From Cladochytrium replicatum (taxonomy: Eukaryota; Chytridiomycota; Chytridiomycetes; Cladochytriales; Cladochytriaceae): DNA of 64,000 bases. Made by a program: the position numbers and the translations under genes. The stretch spans positions 234,371-298,370 of the forward strand of contig JAHLKD010000076.1 of assembly GCA_025526935.1 (NCBI GenBank). The letters are read 5' to 3'. Each line of letters opens with the position of its first letter. Within the stretch, counting starts at the first letter, position 1. Shown here piece by piece: positions 34,587-47,880 of the stretch. Under the pieces are notes generated by a model. The model was not told the origin of the DNA and ran no database searches. It worked only from the letters and a program-made list of their open reading frames with translations.

Positions 34587-36105
34587 TCAAACAATTCTCC
34601 GCTGTTCAGCGATGATCCCAAACTTGCACTCATACTCTCCATACACCTCCACAATCCTCTCTTCGCTGATCCCATACTGCTCCAGCGAATACGTGTGCAG
34701 AGTTTTTTGGTTCCCTCCCCTTGTCAGCTTCTCCCTCTCCATCGCTTTCTCAAGCTCAAATACAAATTCTTCGGACACTGTCAGTCCCAGTTCGGCGTAG
34801 CATTTTTGAATCGATCCGATCGTGTTCTTCATCTGGTCAGTGTACTGAAGATCAACGTTTTTGACTCCAAGACTGTCACGTTCTTTGATATTTCGGAGCA
34901 TCTCGGCTGTCGGCGACATGGCATTCTGTCGGATCAAGTCAATCGACATGACTTCATCGGAGAATGTCGCGCGTGCGATTTCGATCAGTGAGCAGAACGA
35001 CGGAAGTACGCGTCTGTAGAGAGAGAGAGGAAGGAAGAGGGAATGAACGGAGTGAAGTGTATTATATATCATTAATCCGTACCTCATGTCACGATGAGTG
35101 AAGAGAAGCCGTGCGTTTGGAAACACTGCAACGAGGTCTTTCAGGTAGATCGTGTGAAGTGGGCACTTGAACACGGTGTACTTTTTGTTGTACACATATG
35201 TCGGATCGGCTGCCTTCCTCGCCAAGACCTTTTGATGCAGCAACACCTGTACGAGCTTGCGGTAATTGTCGTACAGAAACACCATCGACCGGTCCTTGTG
35301 CAGAGCAATCGTCCTCGGGAACACGTCCCCATTCAGATGAGAGATTGTAGGCATAGTCAGATCAAGGAAGCCCCTGGGGATAACGGGTTCAGAAACCACC
35401 AAAGATCGATCTTTTTTTTGCTTACTGATAACATTCGTCTACTTCAAGACTCTTGATATCGTGGGCTGTGTGCAGCTTTGGAGTCAGCAAGTCCAACAGC
35501 TTAAGCATATCATCCGACAGTTGCACTCTCGGATCCCTCTCCGTTCCGTAATCGTCGCCGGGCACTGTTTCAGTGGCGAAACCGTGCTGGAGCTCCCAGT
35601 GCGTGAGTTTCTCGGCTGCGGGATCCAAAGCAAGGAGCTTGTGGAGGCGAGTTGAACCTGTACGTGGGAACCCGACGATGAACACAGGATCTGGAATCTC
35701 GAAGCTTGCAGCATCGGGGTGATCTTTAAAGTATTGGATCATGAAGAGTCGGTTGATGAGTCGTTGTTCCATCTCACGCAGTAGAGCGATTTTGCCACGG
35801 ATGCCCATATCGGAGCTGAAAATGTCCTAAAATCCTAAAATGAGCGCGTTCCTTTAACCTCTTCATATCAATTGTTTCATACCTCCAGCGCTGCTCTGCC
35901 AAACTGAATAAACTCTCGTCCGCCGAAATCCGTCAGCCTCCCGGCTTTGCCTGAAGCACGCTCCATGATACTTTCCAGAGTTGGCATTTGGTACACGTAT
36001 TTCTTTCCGATGGGCGTCTCGCTCAACCATTCGACCGACTTGAGCCAGACATACAGGATCGGCTTGTCGAACTTTGTCTCGGTTCCGAGCACCTGTGTCA
36101 AAGTA
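34587..36105 (-). other. C-terminal sulfotransferase domain of the polyketide synthase
   Basis: The domain joins R through exon 36105-35880, which is part of the same frame, and three further exons. It starts with GREFIQFGRAALEDIFSSDMG, then the PAPS 5'-phosphosulfate loop PVFIVGFPRTGSTRLHKLLALDP and the 3'-phosphate-binding THRDMRRVLPSFCSL, and ends with TGA at 34587-34589. The family is the Sulfotransfer_3-like group common in bacteria and uncharacterised in fungi. In cyanobacterial CurM and olefin synthases, a different sulfotransferase precedes a thioesterase and triggers decarboxylative alkene formation. Here an R domain precedes it and no thioesterase follows, so sulfation of a released alcohol is the simplest reading. 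That is inference. Confidence 0.85.
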
Positions 36106-39100
36106 GAGGTGTCCAAATGTGAAGAGTATGTGAAGAGGTAGATGGTTTTATGAAGGAATTGCTATCGTGGAGGACAGTTCAAGTTGAATGATAGAGAACA
36201 ATACATATTCCAAGCTCACCTCTGCAAATGGAATCAACGGCCCATCTGTCCCCTCCAGAAGCATCTCTCTGACTTTGGAACGCATTGTGTCGATCGAAAC
36301 CTTCGTTCCGAGATTGATCAGTTCGGACCACTTCACGTTTTGGCCGCTCGTGACATGATATGTTGTATTTTCCCAGGACGCCGGGGTCGATGCTAGGCGA
36401 GCCATAATATCAGACAAGTGGTCGACGGGCGTGAGCTCCGCTTCGCCAGGAAGCTCGATGTGGATTCCCATGTGGAAACCAGAGAGAATGAGCCGGGAAA
36501 GGAAGTCGTCAACGTTAGTCACTGCCAAGATGAGAAAATATAAGCAAAAATGGTACCTCGTGGACTACTTTGTTATCGTTATTCTCACCTCCGGTTTCCG
36601 AGTTGCCAGTGACAAGACCTGTGCGAACGATCGAAACGGGCACCCCGCGACTTTTTGCGCGTTTGCACAGCTGCTCTCCAACGTACTTTGATTGTTGATA
36701 GCCGTACATGTGCTTTCCGTGCAATTCCGAGATATCGAAGGACTCCAAAACAACGTCGGGAGCACCGACATCGAAGAATATGGCAGCTGACGAGAGATAC
36801 TTCACCGGTTTCAATTTCGTTGTCGTTGCTAAGCGGAGGACTTCGGCGACACTAACAACGTTGGGTCCTCGAAGGTCGGTGTAAGGTATCGACCAGTCAA
36901 CCTAGTTGAAATAGAATCAAACTGAAAATCAAATCATGAAGGCTGCGCAACTTACACAAGCACCGCAGTGGATGATTATATCCACTGAAGCGGCAAGACC
37001 TCTCCATTCATCTCTCGTCAGCCCCAACCTAAGGAGCGCAATATTCCCAGGGACCGCCACGATTCTGCTCATATCTGCCTCCGCACTAGTCTGATGCTTT
37101 ATTGCGCTGCTCTTGATTCTCTCCAAAGCCGCAGTTGATGTTGGGGCACGAACGAGACAGATTACCTTCGCCTTCGGGAATCGTTCGAGCAGCTTGACCA
37201 GTGCGCAGGAACCGACGAATCCGGTCGCACCTGTGAGCAAGATCGTGATTTCGTGGTCTGGAGTTAACCTTGTGAGGTCGACTGGTGCAACTCCTGTAGC
37301 TGAGAAGTTCCATTCGTCGAGTTTATCAATGTCCTCTGCGTAGTCGTACATGATCGACTCGAGAAGTTGAGGGTTTGCACTTAGAGCGGATGCGATTGCA
37401 TCCGGGTCGCTTTGTGCTTGTTCAGAGGTCGAAGTGGATTTATTTGTCACGAGTCCTTGGAGCGCCGCGACAGTCACGCCGCCTAGGAGCTGCATCTGCG
37501 TCACATGGATCCCGAACTCGGCGTCGAGGATCACGCTCAACCGACTTGCCAACAATGAGTCCAGACCCAGAGAACTCAGCGTCACGTTATCCTCGAGTTG
37601 GACAGGATCTACTTTCAGCAACTTGGACACGATCGCGCTAACTGGATCGACGGCCGTCGTGCCCTGGGCTATTTCTGCGTCATCGGCGTCTTCTTTGATC
37701 AGGTGGGACATATTGGCACGTAGCGATGGTGCGAGAGCATCGGCGATGCTCCATGGAAGTGCAGGGATGAAGTACGGAACGCGGGATCCGGAGCGGACGC
37801 GATGTATAGCCGTGCCAACAACATCGCAGAGCTCCTCGCTGGTGATTGCAAGTGCTTTGAGGGCTTTGATGGATGCGCCTGCAGCTTCGGAGTTCACAAG
37901 CTCGGCAAAGACACCAATATCAGTGATGGCTGGGACGGCAACCGAGACGGTGTTGGGAAGATCCTGGGCGATGCGGTCGAATAGAGATTGCGCGGCGGAG
38001 TAGTTGGCTTGGCCCGGGTTGGAGAAGAGCACCGAGGATGAGGAGAAGAGGAGGAAGAACTCGATTTGTTTGAGATCGACGATCGATTGAATTACCCTGA
38101 ACGCATCGACTTTCGACCTCATAACCTTCAATAGTAAAGCTCAGTGTGTTGCAAGAAAACGGCCCAATTGTTGTACGTACAGTTGTAAACTTTTCTTCCG
38201 TCATGTTCACAAACAGTTCGTCTGCCAACACCACAGTCATGAGCATGATCCCCCCAATTGGCACGGGGGTGGCTGCAAGCTCGAAAACGCTCCGCATTAC
38301 AGCCTCGTCACTAGCATCCGCGGCAAGGATATCAATGTGGAAGTCTGACCCACCAACATGTCTAGCTGCACGGACCAATAGATCTCCAGCGGGGTCAAGA
38401 AGGCCTCGGCGACCTGTGAGAAATATGTGCTTGGCACCGTTTTGTGCCATCCACAATGTTATGCGGGGTCCAAGGCCACCACAGCCGCCGACGAGAACAT
38501 ATGATTTGCGAGGATCGAACAGGTTGTTAGCGGGTCGAACACTCGGAAAGGTGTAAATAGTCGATTCGGTTTCAAGGTCAATCACAATCTTTCCAATATG
38601 TTCCCCGGATTGCATAAGCTTGTAAGCATCAATCACGCCATGGACTCCATGAAGTAAGTGACCGACTAGATGGGTAAATGGTGAATTGATGTGACTGGCG
38701 GCGACGTCATCAAGGATTTGGGCCAAACGTCTTGGTTTGGTTCTACCGGTGATACCGAGCTCAACAGCATTGTATGAAGTTGCAGTGGCGAACATGTTCA
38801 TGTTCATTGGGGCACTGGCAAGAATATCGCGTTTGCTGATATCGACAAACTTGCCGAGCGGAGCAAGAAGTTCTGATTGCGAGAAACTTAAGCTGTGCCA
38901 ATGGTGATAGAATGTTGAAATTTGTACTTACTGCATCCAGCTTGGAGTGATGGCCCTTGCAGGGAGCTCAAAACTACGTCAAAGCCTTCATACCCGTTCT
39001 GTTCGAGCCAAGCAGAAGCCTCCACTGTCCATATCTCATGCGACCTCGAGTTGGCCATGCAGTCATAGCTGATTCCAAACCATTCATGAAGGATCTTCCG

Positions 39101-42100
39101 CTTCGTTTCGTTGCTGACCGTGCAAAACACTTTGCAACCAAATCGCTGTGCAATCTGAATTGCTGCGAGTCCGACTCCACCGGCAGCAGAGTGGATGAGA
39201 ACCACGTCGCCAGCCTGAATGCGTCCAATGTCCACGAGAGAGTGCCAAGCCGTACCATACACGACAGTAAATGCAGACCCGTCCGCGTAAGACATGGATT
39301 GTGGAAGAAGCGCACATGCAAATTCATTTGCGACGACAGTTGAAGCTTCACGCGAATTGTTTGTTGATCCCATGATCTTGTCACCGATCTTAAACCGAGT
39401 AACCTGCGAGCGGGAAATCGTTCAAAACCAAAATACAAAACATGGTGACACAGACGAACCAACCTTATCACCGATCCTCTTTACTACTCCAGCAAATTCG
39501 CACAGCCGATCTTCTTGCGCCAATAATCCAAGGGCTGAAAGCACATTTTTGAAGTTGAGCGCGACACTCATTGACTGCACTTCTACGTCGTGGGAGCCCA
39601 GTGCTGGTAGCACCAGTGTGTGAGGTCTTAGCGAATCGATACTCAGGGACTCACGATCCACAAAGTCCAGCACCCAGTCGGACGTGGATTGATGGGGTGA
39701 AGCTGAACTTTGCTCGCTTTTCACAGCTTCGACGACAAGCTTTCTTGAATAAAGACGGCCGTTCGAATCAACTCTGAACGCATTCTCAGTGGGTCCTCGA
39801 GCATTGATCGACAAAAGCAAATCAATAATCGTTTTTCGATCTGCAGAATCGACACCAGTGTCAAACACAACGGCGTTTGCGTTTATTCCGTCTATCTCGT
39901 TGCGCAGAGTGAGTGCCAGCGCGACACCCATAACACCTTCAGGAGTGTTATCTGAAGAAACCCACACACGAGCAGTGCTGGGAGAGGATAAAGCTTTCAC
40001 TGCTTCGATGAGCTCCATTTCGTTCCCATTCACAAAATTGTGCGTAACTACTGAAGTAGTGTCTACAATGTCGGTGGTTAGTGCCCCCAGTGGTCCTCTC
40101 CTCATTTCCACGATCAAATGCCGTGAAACAGGGAAACCCTTTGCCTCACTCATGCCCGAACATTGAATATTGAGCGTCTCGGATGTTGGGAGCTTGAAGC
40201 CATCGTTGCAACCAAATCCAAAAGCAGCAGAAAGGACCTTGGCAGCTTCCGAACTGTTTGTTCCTGAGGGGCTGGAAAAGAGAAAAAGTCCTCCGGGAAC
40301 GAGAATTTCTCGACCAGCTTCGAGCAAAGGCAGGCTGACCAAAGTTTCTACCAAGTCCCATCCAACGACGGCATCGAAGGAAATGAGACGACACTTGCAG
40401 CTGCTCAAAATAGATCTGAGCGGATCGTCCCTTTCGTCAGTGATGTTGACTCGAGCAACTTCGATCGTAAAGTCTTCGGTCGACAAACTTTCAGCAATGA
40501 CGTTGAGCTCTCGCCGGAGACTTTTTGGTCCCGATTGAAGCTCCAGAATGCGAACGACACGGCGATTTGCGGTATCACGGAGGGAAATGATGAGCGACTT
40601 CACTGTCTCAACCAAAGTATTCTTCGCAGCACTGGCAAAGCGAGTAGATGTGTCTAAGAGTGCAAGAAGTTAAAAATCCCGTAAACGATATGGCCGAGAG
40701 TTTCTTACAGAGTCGATCAATTACCCCGTTGGCTGTGTCGAGAAGAATTTTCCGAACTGAATCGCCATCTCCAGTTTTCGTAATTTCGACAATCGCCTCT
40801 TCCAGAATCGCCGCCACCATTTCATCATCCGCCTCTTCGTCGACCTGAATATCAGGTACGACCACTTCGGCATCAACGAATAGGGGCTCCCAAACTAAAG
40901 TGAAAGCCTTCTCTTTGCTCAGTTGGCTCCGCGGATGCAGCCGCTTTCCAGTTAATCCCCTGATTACAATGACCACTTTGCGCGAGAGCATGTCCACGAT
41001 AACGACGTCGTTGAAGTAAGTATTGCCATCGAACCACTTGTTCCGAACAATGACCCCGAGCTTTCTGACATCACGAATCTCAGCCGGAGAAGCGTGCAAA
41101 GAGACCCGATCACAACCACCAGGAACCCACGTGTCGTGAGAATGTCGAAGGTGAAGAGTGACCACTTGCAAAAAACATCATCATGTTTGCCAACAGCAGA
41201 TCATGCAAACAACTGAACTTACGTGAAGAAACCTGAAGAGCACAATCCAATATCCCGGGATGAACAACCATTCCGCGGCATCCTGGCTTGTCCCAAATAT
41301 TTTCAGGGATGTCCAATAATCCAAAGACAAGGTCAGAACTCGTGGACGAATATCGGACATGATCCACAAGTTTAAATTCTCCGTCATACAAAAGCCCGTG
41401 TTTTTTGACGTTCTCGTCTATGAAAACCTTTGATCAGAGTCACTCGAAACCACTACTGTCAGAATTTAAAACTTACAGAACACATTCCCACCTGTCGCTT
41501 CATCAAACGATGTCAGATATTCATCCAGGTTTGTCGCAAATTGGATCTCATCGGGGAGAAGCGCCGATACCTCTGGCGTCATGTATCCATCGGCATGCAG
41601 CACATCGAGTGATGGACCGCGAACATCGATCGTCGACATAGATGAACTTCGGAAGCTCCAAGCACCCTCAAAGTTACCCGCGACAAAGCCATAGAATCTC
41701 GGCTCCTTGTCTGGCTCGATGACAAGGGCTCTGCGAAAGTTCACGTTTCGCACCGTCCGCGCGCCGTTCTGGAAAGCTGCGTCGATGTAACCGGCAGCAG
41801 GAAATAGGATTGCATCGTTGATGATATGGCCGGTGACCCAAGGGTGAGAGGTTGCGGATAAGCGGAAGAAGGGTGAGCCCAGAGAATTCTGAGGTGGTGC
41901 GAGTCGCTCATGACGAATCGACACATATTCGTTCATATATATGTCCCGCCTCTGTCAATATTGTGTGTTCAAAAGAGGTTCGTTCAGATACAAGCATTTG
42001 TTGTACCTTCTGTCCATTTCGCCAATTCTTTGGAAACCATTTGTACGCTTCCTCTGTCTCTCCAAGGGCGATGTCCACATTGTGGAGCCCTGTCAAGATC

Positions 42101-45100
42101 GACACATTAAGCGAGCGATACCCAGCCTGCATCAGCTCTCCAGCTTTGATGCAAAAGTTATGAGGGCAAAACAACGATCCCGATGTTTAAAATATTTACC
42201 TGCCGTTAAGAACTGAGCATCCTCAATAAATCTGTCACTTTCTCCTTTCTTTTGGTTTGGCCTCTTTGCGCTAGATACAACCGCTGGGCTTTTTGACATC
42301 TAATTCAAAACTTGAGAAAAATATAGTAACGTATATAATAATCACATACCTTGTGAGAACGGATGATCTCCTCGACATATCCGGCCAAAACTGGGTGCGG
42401 GGAAATTTCCAACATAACAGAAGCTGCAGCATCGTCTTCATCTTTAAGACAATTTAACGCCGCTTTAACAGCACCAACAAACTGTACTGGCTCCCGAAGG
42501 TTCCTCCAGCAGTACATCGGAGTGAGTGGCGTGTTTGGAAGGTGAGCGGTTCCGTCTACAGTTGAGACGAAGAGAGTTTTCGGGACCGTTTTGCTTGTCC
42601 CATCAAGGGTCATCGCTTTCGTTGCAGCTGCAATAAACGCGGTTTTCGAAGACTCGACCATTGGTGAATGGAACGCACCACCAACATTGAGTATCCGTGC
42701 AAATACTTTGTCGGCCTTTGCGACTTTGACGAGCTGAAGAGAAACGAGGTTTTTTGAGAAGACTCTTCCAACTATTTCCATGAGAAAATACCTCTTCCAA
42801 AAGATCGTTGTTGCCTGAAACAGACACTGCCGACGGAGAGTTTATCGCGGAGATCCAAAGCCCGCGTGGCTTCTGATCGCGAGCGACACCGTTTGCCTTC
42901 TCGTCGTCGGCGAGCAGGAGCGCACGTTGGATAATATCTTCCGCAACATCTCTTCCACAACCGAGCGCACACATTCCCGCACCGGGAGTGAGGTCTCCGA
43001 GGGCTTCCGCGCGAGCAATCGCTAGACGGATGGCGACTCGTTGAGAGATGGATCCGCAGGCGTACATCGCCGCGATTTCACCAACAGAATGCCCTAGAAT
43101 GCTCTTTGCGTTTTTGAGCCCAATTGCGGTCCATAGGTCGAAAGTTGCAATATGAAACATGACGAGGGCCAAGACAACTGCAGAGGTCGGCCAGCGTTGT
43201 GCATCACCCATGGCCGAGGGAAGTTTGCAGGCGATCGAAGGGTCAAACAGCCCGAATGTGGCTATAAAGCTCTTTCCGGTTGCTTCTTGGTAGTAGCTGT
43301 CGGACCGAACGATCGAGTCCCTGAACGATTGGAATCGGGCGAAAAGCCGCTTGCCCATTTCTGGGTATTGCGGCCCCTGGCCGCTGAAAACTAAGACGAC
43401 ATTTGGAACCTCCATAGGGACTGCAGATGGTGCTGAGAATGAAAGCGCAGCCGAGGGAGCATGGCCGACGGTAAAAGAGCTGTATGGATGAGCTCTCCCC
43501 CGAGACGTGACCATCTTCGAAAGCACAGAAAGGGTGAACGGGTCTGGTAAACCATGGTCGCCCGAAAACTTGTCTTTCAAAGCATCGACGAAAGTAGTAG
43601 TTGATCGCGCAGTAAAGCTTCCAGCAAACCAGAGAAGAGGGGTGCCATTTTCCGACACGTTAAACTCCTTCGACTCGTGTTCGATCCTGCGAACGAGACG
43701 CTCAAGAACTGCATGGCCATTTGCGCCGCCGAATCCAAATGAACTGACAGATACAATCCGATGGTTGTCAGCCGTTAGTTGAAGGGGAATGGGCTCGAGT
43801 TTGGTTGCAACCGTAAGGTTGTATGCATCCCATTCGATCTTTGGGTTCGGTGTTTTGAAATTGATCGTTGGGAGAAGAGTCTCCGTATCGAGAATCAATG
43901 ACGCCTGAAGAAGAAAGGAAGCCATCAGCAAGGTGAAACATCAACGGCATTCAACCAAACTTTGAGAAGTCCAGCCATGGCTGCAGCCCATTCTAAATGG
44001 CCGATGTGGGTTTTGACTGACCCGATTCTGAAGTTGTTTGAATTAATGATCATTTGAATTAATGATCACTCCATAAGTTCCAAAAGTTACGATACCTGAC
44101 AGGATTGACTGAAGTAGTGTCATTTCGGCTCTCGCATACAACTGCACCAATGGCGTTCGCTTCAATCGGATCACCGACGCCCGTGCCAGTTCCGTGGCAC
44201 TCGAAATAAACTGCATCGGAAGGAGATCTCCCAGCACGCTGGTATGCTGTACGAATAACATTCATCTGCCCTTCCGTTCCAGGCATCGTGACTGAGCGTC
44301 CACGTCCGTTTGCATTGACCGCTGTGCCAGAAATGGCTGCATAAACGTGATCGCCGTCAGCGAGAGCCTGCTTAAGTGGCTTTATAATGATAATCGAGCA
44401 TCCCTCGCTTCGGACGTATCCGTCGGCGTCAGCATCAAATGCATGGCAAGTTCCCGTCGGGGAGAGAGTTCCGAGCTTCGTGAACGAAATGGAAGCCCGC
44501 TGAGTCAGGAGAATGGAGACTCCACCAACTAGTGCTTGGTCACAGTCGCCTGCATTAATTGATTGAATGGCGTAATGCAGAGCCATCATGGTGGAGGAAC
44601 AAGCGGTGTCGAAAAAGCACGACGGTCCTTTAAGATCGAAAACATAGGAGATCCGGTTTGGCTGAAGAGCGAGCGATGTGCCAGTAGCTGAAGCAGCAAT
44701 ATTTGGTTATCGGAGTTTAGATGGCCGTTTGCCATTTGTACTTACCGCAATAGCTGTCTGATTGGTAAAGATCCCATTGAACATTCTGGTAGTCGCTCGA
44801 CCCAGAGACAAAGACTCCCGTCTGTGATCCTCGATAGCACACTCCTGCATCCTCCAGCGCATCTCTCGCCACATCAAGAAGGATTGTTTGGTGTGGATCC
44901 AGCGATGTGGCCTCGATTGGGGCGATACCATATTCAGCAGCATCGAACATGGACACATGCTCTGAATCGAGGAATCCCGCTTTGTCGGTAATGATTTTGG
45001 CCGGTGCATCAGCTGGACCCGTGTAGGTCTCACGATTCCATCGATCTTCTGGGACAACAGTAATACCCGAGTTCTGAGAACTGAGAAGGTCGAGAAATTC

Positions 45101-45340
45101 GCGCTTATCGCGACACCCGCCAGGCATACGAAGTCCGATTCCAACAATCGCCATAGGTGACCCTACATCTTCCGTTTTGTGTTGGCCGTTCAATTTGCCA
45201 TGGTCAATGCCAACAACATCTACTTTGACATCAAAAGTATGTAAAGAGGGCGAGGATGGTGGAGTGGATAGACGGACGCGAGGTTCGGAGATTGGTTCAG
45301 ACTGACCATCAGCCTCGAATGAATGGTTGGTCGGTGGCAT
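34587..45340 (-). CDS. Highly reducing type I polyketide synthase ending in thioester reductase plus sulfotransferase
   Basis: One gene of about 10.7 kb, about 3,200 residues. Order: KS (about 45170-43680; DTACSST, CHGTGTGVGDP, KTHIGHLE); AT (about 43420-42360; GHSVGE); DH (about 41910-41220; HPWVTGHIINDAILFP and HPGILDCALQ); methyltransferase-like region with degenerate motif (LELQSGPKS, about 40550); a structural KR-like stretch; ER (about 39640-38800; AAGGVGLAAIQIA); KR (about 38560-37900; VGGCGGLG, NYSAAQ); ACP (GLDSL, about 37560); R (about 37280-36150; GATGFVG, YQQSKYVGEQL); sulfotransferase (about 36110-34590; GFPRTGST, THRDMRRVLPSFCSL). About 15 introns keep frame, including 44688-44745, 44028-44095, 43914-43960 and 42734-42791. 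The R-to-ST joins are phase-consistent (PFAE to VLGTETKF, AALE to DIFSSDMG), arguing for one chain. The start at 45340 precedes a KS with a disordered leader. The product is unknown. Confidence 0.9.
44037..44068. repeat. 16-bp tandem duplication inside a synthase intron
   Basis: Two copies of TTTGAATTAATGATCA lie at 44037-44052 and 44053-44068, within the intron 44028-44095. They do not alter the coding frame. Confidence 0.9.
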
Positions 45341-45833
45341 GAGTTGGTGGTGAACCGAGCAGTTTGATGCTGATGATTTGTGGCGATTTGAGCATGAGAG
45401 TACTTATATCTCAGTATGCGGCCGAAAAGCAAGGTATCTGATATGAGACAACAGCAAACAAAAAGTGCAATAAATTTTGCGTTGTAACTGTCCGAACGCA
45501 AGGTTCGAGAGTGGGGGACAAAACACCAAGCGCGGGAAAACGCGAAGGCGAGGCTTCAGGTAACTGAACGATCGTGGTTTCAATCTTGAAGGCCCTGCCG
45601 TGCATGTCCGTTGCTGTTCGCCCGTTCACTTCCGGTGCACGTCGGGAATGTGTCTGCGTCTGCGAGAAAACTTTTCTGTGGCTGTGAGGTTGAAGGAAAG
45701 TTTGTTTGTTGCACTCGGGACAAAAAAGAGCAGCCGTGGATTGGAATAGTGGGGGGTGGGGGCCACTTGTGGTGGAGGAAGCAGTCCTTGATAACCCGAG
45801 TGGGATCTTGGATGAACAGAGTTCGACGAAAAG
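45341..45833. other. Upstream region of the polyketide synthase
   Basis: A GATATAAGTA stretch about 65-75 bp upstream of the synthase ATG on the minus strand (near 45405-45415) could act as a TATA-like element. No coding signal is supported. The region also forms the flank of the chitin synthase relic. Confidence 0.4.
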
Positions 45834-46029
45834 ATGAATCCAACCGATTTGATCTGTGGGTACAGCTGGAATGGCAATCGTTTGATGTGCTACTACTCAA
45901 AGTATGTCCATCGCCGCTTCAGTCTGCTCCACCAGCCGTCCGCCTCAATCTCAGATCCCGTCGCAGCTGGCCTGCTTCCTGCAGCTGGGGCAAATCGTGC
46001 TGGAACGATCCAAACCACGACGACGATGA

Positions 46030-46650
46030 TGATTTCACCTCAGCAAGGTGTGGACGTCCGCCGTAGAGCCAACATCGTTATCAAGCACCGCGTGCCTGCC
46101 CAATTGCTCCCTGAAGATGTGTGGTACAAGAACGGAGACGAGTTTGAGACTATGCGGTACACGGCTGCGACCGCCGACCCAGACGAATTTGTAAAGAGGG
46201 TTACTCGTTGCGGATTCAGCTGTACAGGCGTCCCATTGAGCTATGACAAAACCCACGTAGACAATGTATTCAAACTCTGAAACTTGGTTCTGATCAGCAC
46301 CTGTTTGTGAGAACTATGTTTGGACTCGCACAAAATATCAAGTACTTGTCCGAAGTAAACATCTGGGGGTTGGGACCCGAAACCGCATGGCAGAAAGTCG
46401 CCGTCGTCATTGTCTCAGACTGTCCCGGCAAATCAAACCCCAACATGCTCAAAGTTCTCGAAGCCATGGCCGTGTACCAGGATGGGCTCGCCCAGGCCGC
46501 AATCAACGGAGAACCCGTCACTGCACGTAATGGACCGTCATCGCCACTTGTTCGTCCCCAATGACATCTTTCCTATATTCTCCCAGACATCTATAAGTAC
46601 ACCGCCCGGTCGCACATGGATGAAAATCACCGCTTCTGGGGCGGAAAAGT
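46030..46650 (+). pseudogene. Chitin synthase N-terminal fragment
   Basis: The stretch matches the N-terminal conserved part of class I-III chitin synthases: ANIVIKHRVPAQLLP, NGDEFETMRYTAATADPDEFVKR, then across a frame change HLFVRTMFGLAQNIKYL, KVAVVIVSDCPGKSNPNMLKVLEAMAVYQDGLAQ and INGEPVTA. A single-base slip near 46275 and further stops break the frame. The catalytic QxxEY, EDR and QRRRW regions, which lie several hundred residues further on, are absent. It is a truncated, dead copy. Confidence 0.72.
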
Positions 46651-46659
46651 GAAGGCTTC

Positions 46660-47880
46660 TTCCCGATGCAGCTCATCTTAGTTGATGCTGCAGTTCAATG
46701 AAGGATTCTTTCCATTTTTGTATATTTAACAGCTTGAGTGGGGGACCGTACATCGGTGGAAACTGTTCTTTTCGGTTTATGTGCAGGTGGAAGAGGATTC
46801 GATCTCCAACTTGACTGATGAGGTGAAAGGGAACCAGAAGGCTCAAAAGAGAATGGCTGGTTAAATTTTTTCTTAGAGCAGCCGGTTCCATTTCTGATCC
46901 CAGTCTATTTTAACCATTTAACTGGATCGCGTTGTGAATCGTCAAGTTCATTTGCCAGAGTCTGGTTTGAAGTCAGTGATCTCTCAGACGTTTCAATTGG
47001 TTGGACTGGGTTGGAAAGAGGAACATAAAAGTGTCTTCCACGATTTTTGACGTTTCAGCGAGTAACTTCACCAATGCCAGAAGATGCTCAATTAAATGAT
47101 GTATCGTTCTAGGCCGTTTTTCGATTTTGGTTCCAGTTACTCGAGCCTGAATCCCCAGAAAAGCACAATCGAGCAATCCAGTTGACTAAAGACGATAATG
47201 AAACTCACGACTTTCATGTACGACTTGCTCTTCCCTAGAATTTCTCTTCCAAAGTTCGCCGATTTCCCACCTCAGCCAGAAGGTGCTTTGCTTGGGTTCT
47301 CGATGATTCTTTCGAATCGTAGTGCGGAAGATCTTGTGCTGCTTACGCAACTCAGAAGGGAACTCCTGAACGTGTGAAGATTCGTGATTAGGTGAAGCTC
47401 TTACCAATCATGTTGCTGAGACGAGCTCTAACAAGTGAGTGGGAATGTGTTGCATATACCAGTTCAATCTGGCTCGGTTCGGTGCCATGAATGGTTGGTC
47501 ATGATCTAGATCTATTAAGGTAGTTGGATGTTGACAATCCTCGTTATTAATACCTCAATCAGATCAGCGACCCCGCCTGGTTTAAGCACACGGCGAATTT
47601 CAGCAACAACTGATGGCTACTTCGCGGATGGAACCCGAGGACCAGAAACTGTTGGTGGACTGGTGGAGTTGTCAGTTTACGGCTCATATCTATCATTGAT
47701 TGGTCACTTTAAACCGTAGTCAACCGCGTAGTCTTCAGCTTCATTAATCAACCAATTGATTGGATGCAGCAAAAACAAAATAGAGAAATGAACTCATGAT
47801 TTTTATGTGAAGACCTACATGGGAGCCTATCCAAAACATTTCCTAACATTAGGTTGATGTTGCCCTCTCCTGAAAAATTC
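46660..47880 (-). pseudogene. Weak retroelement-like remnants, mostly non-coding
   Basis: On the minus strand, LISQVGDRILFHLHINRKEQFPP at about 46720-46830 resembles the C-terminal SH3-like tail of Ty3 integrases. Further minus frames at 47000-47400 are rich in charged residues but unrecognised. Nothing intact is present. The identification as a Ty3 remnant is tentative. Confidence 0.3.

Noticed and set aside
34587-36105. Sulfotransferase as a separate downstream gene
   Set aside because: Both introns joining it to the reductase keep frame and no stop, poly(A)-like signal or good new start lies between them; cDNA would still be decisive.
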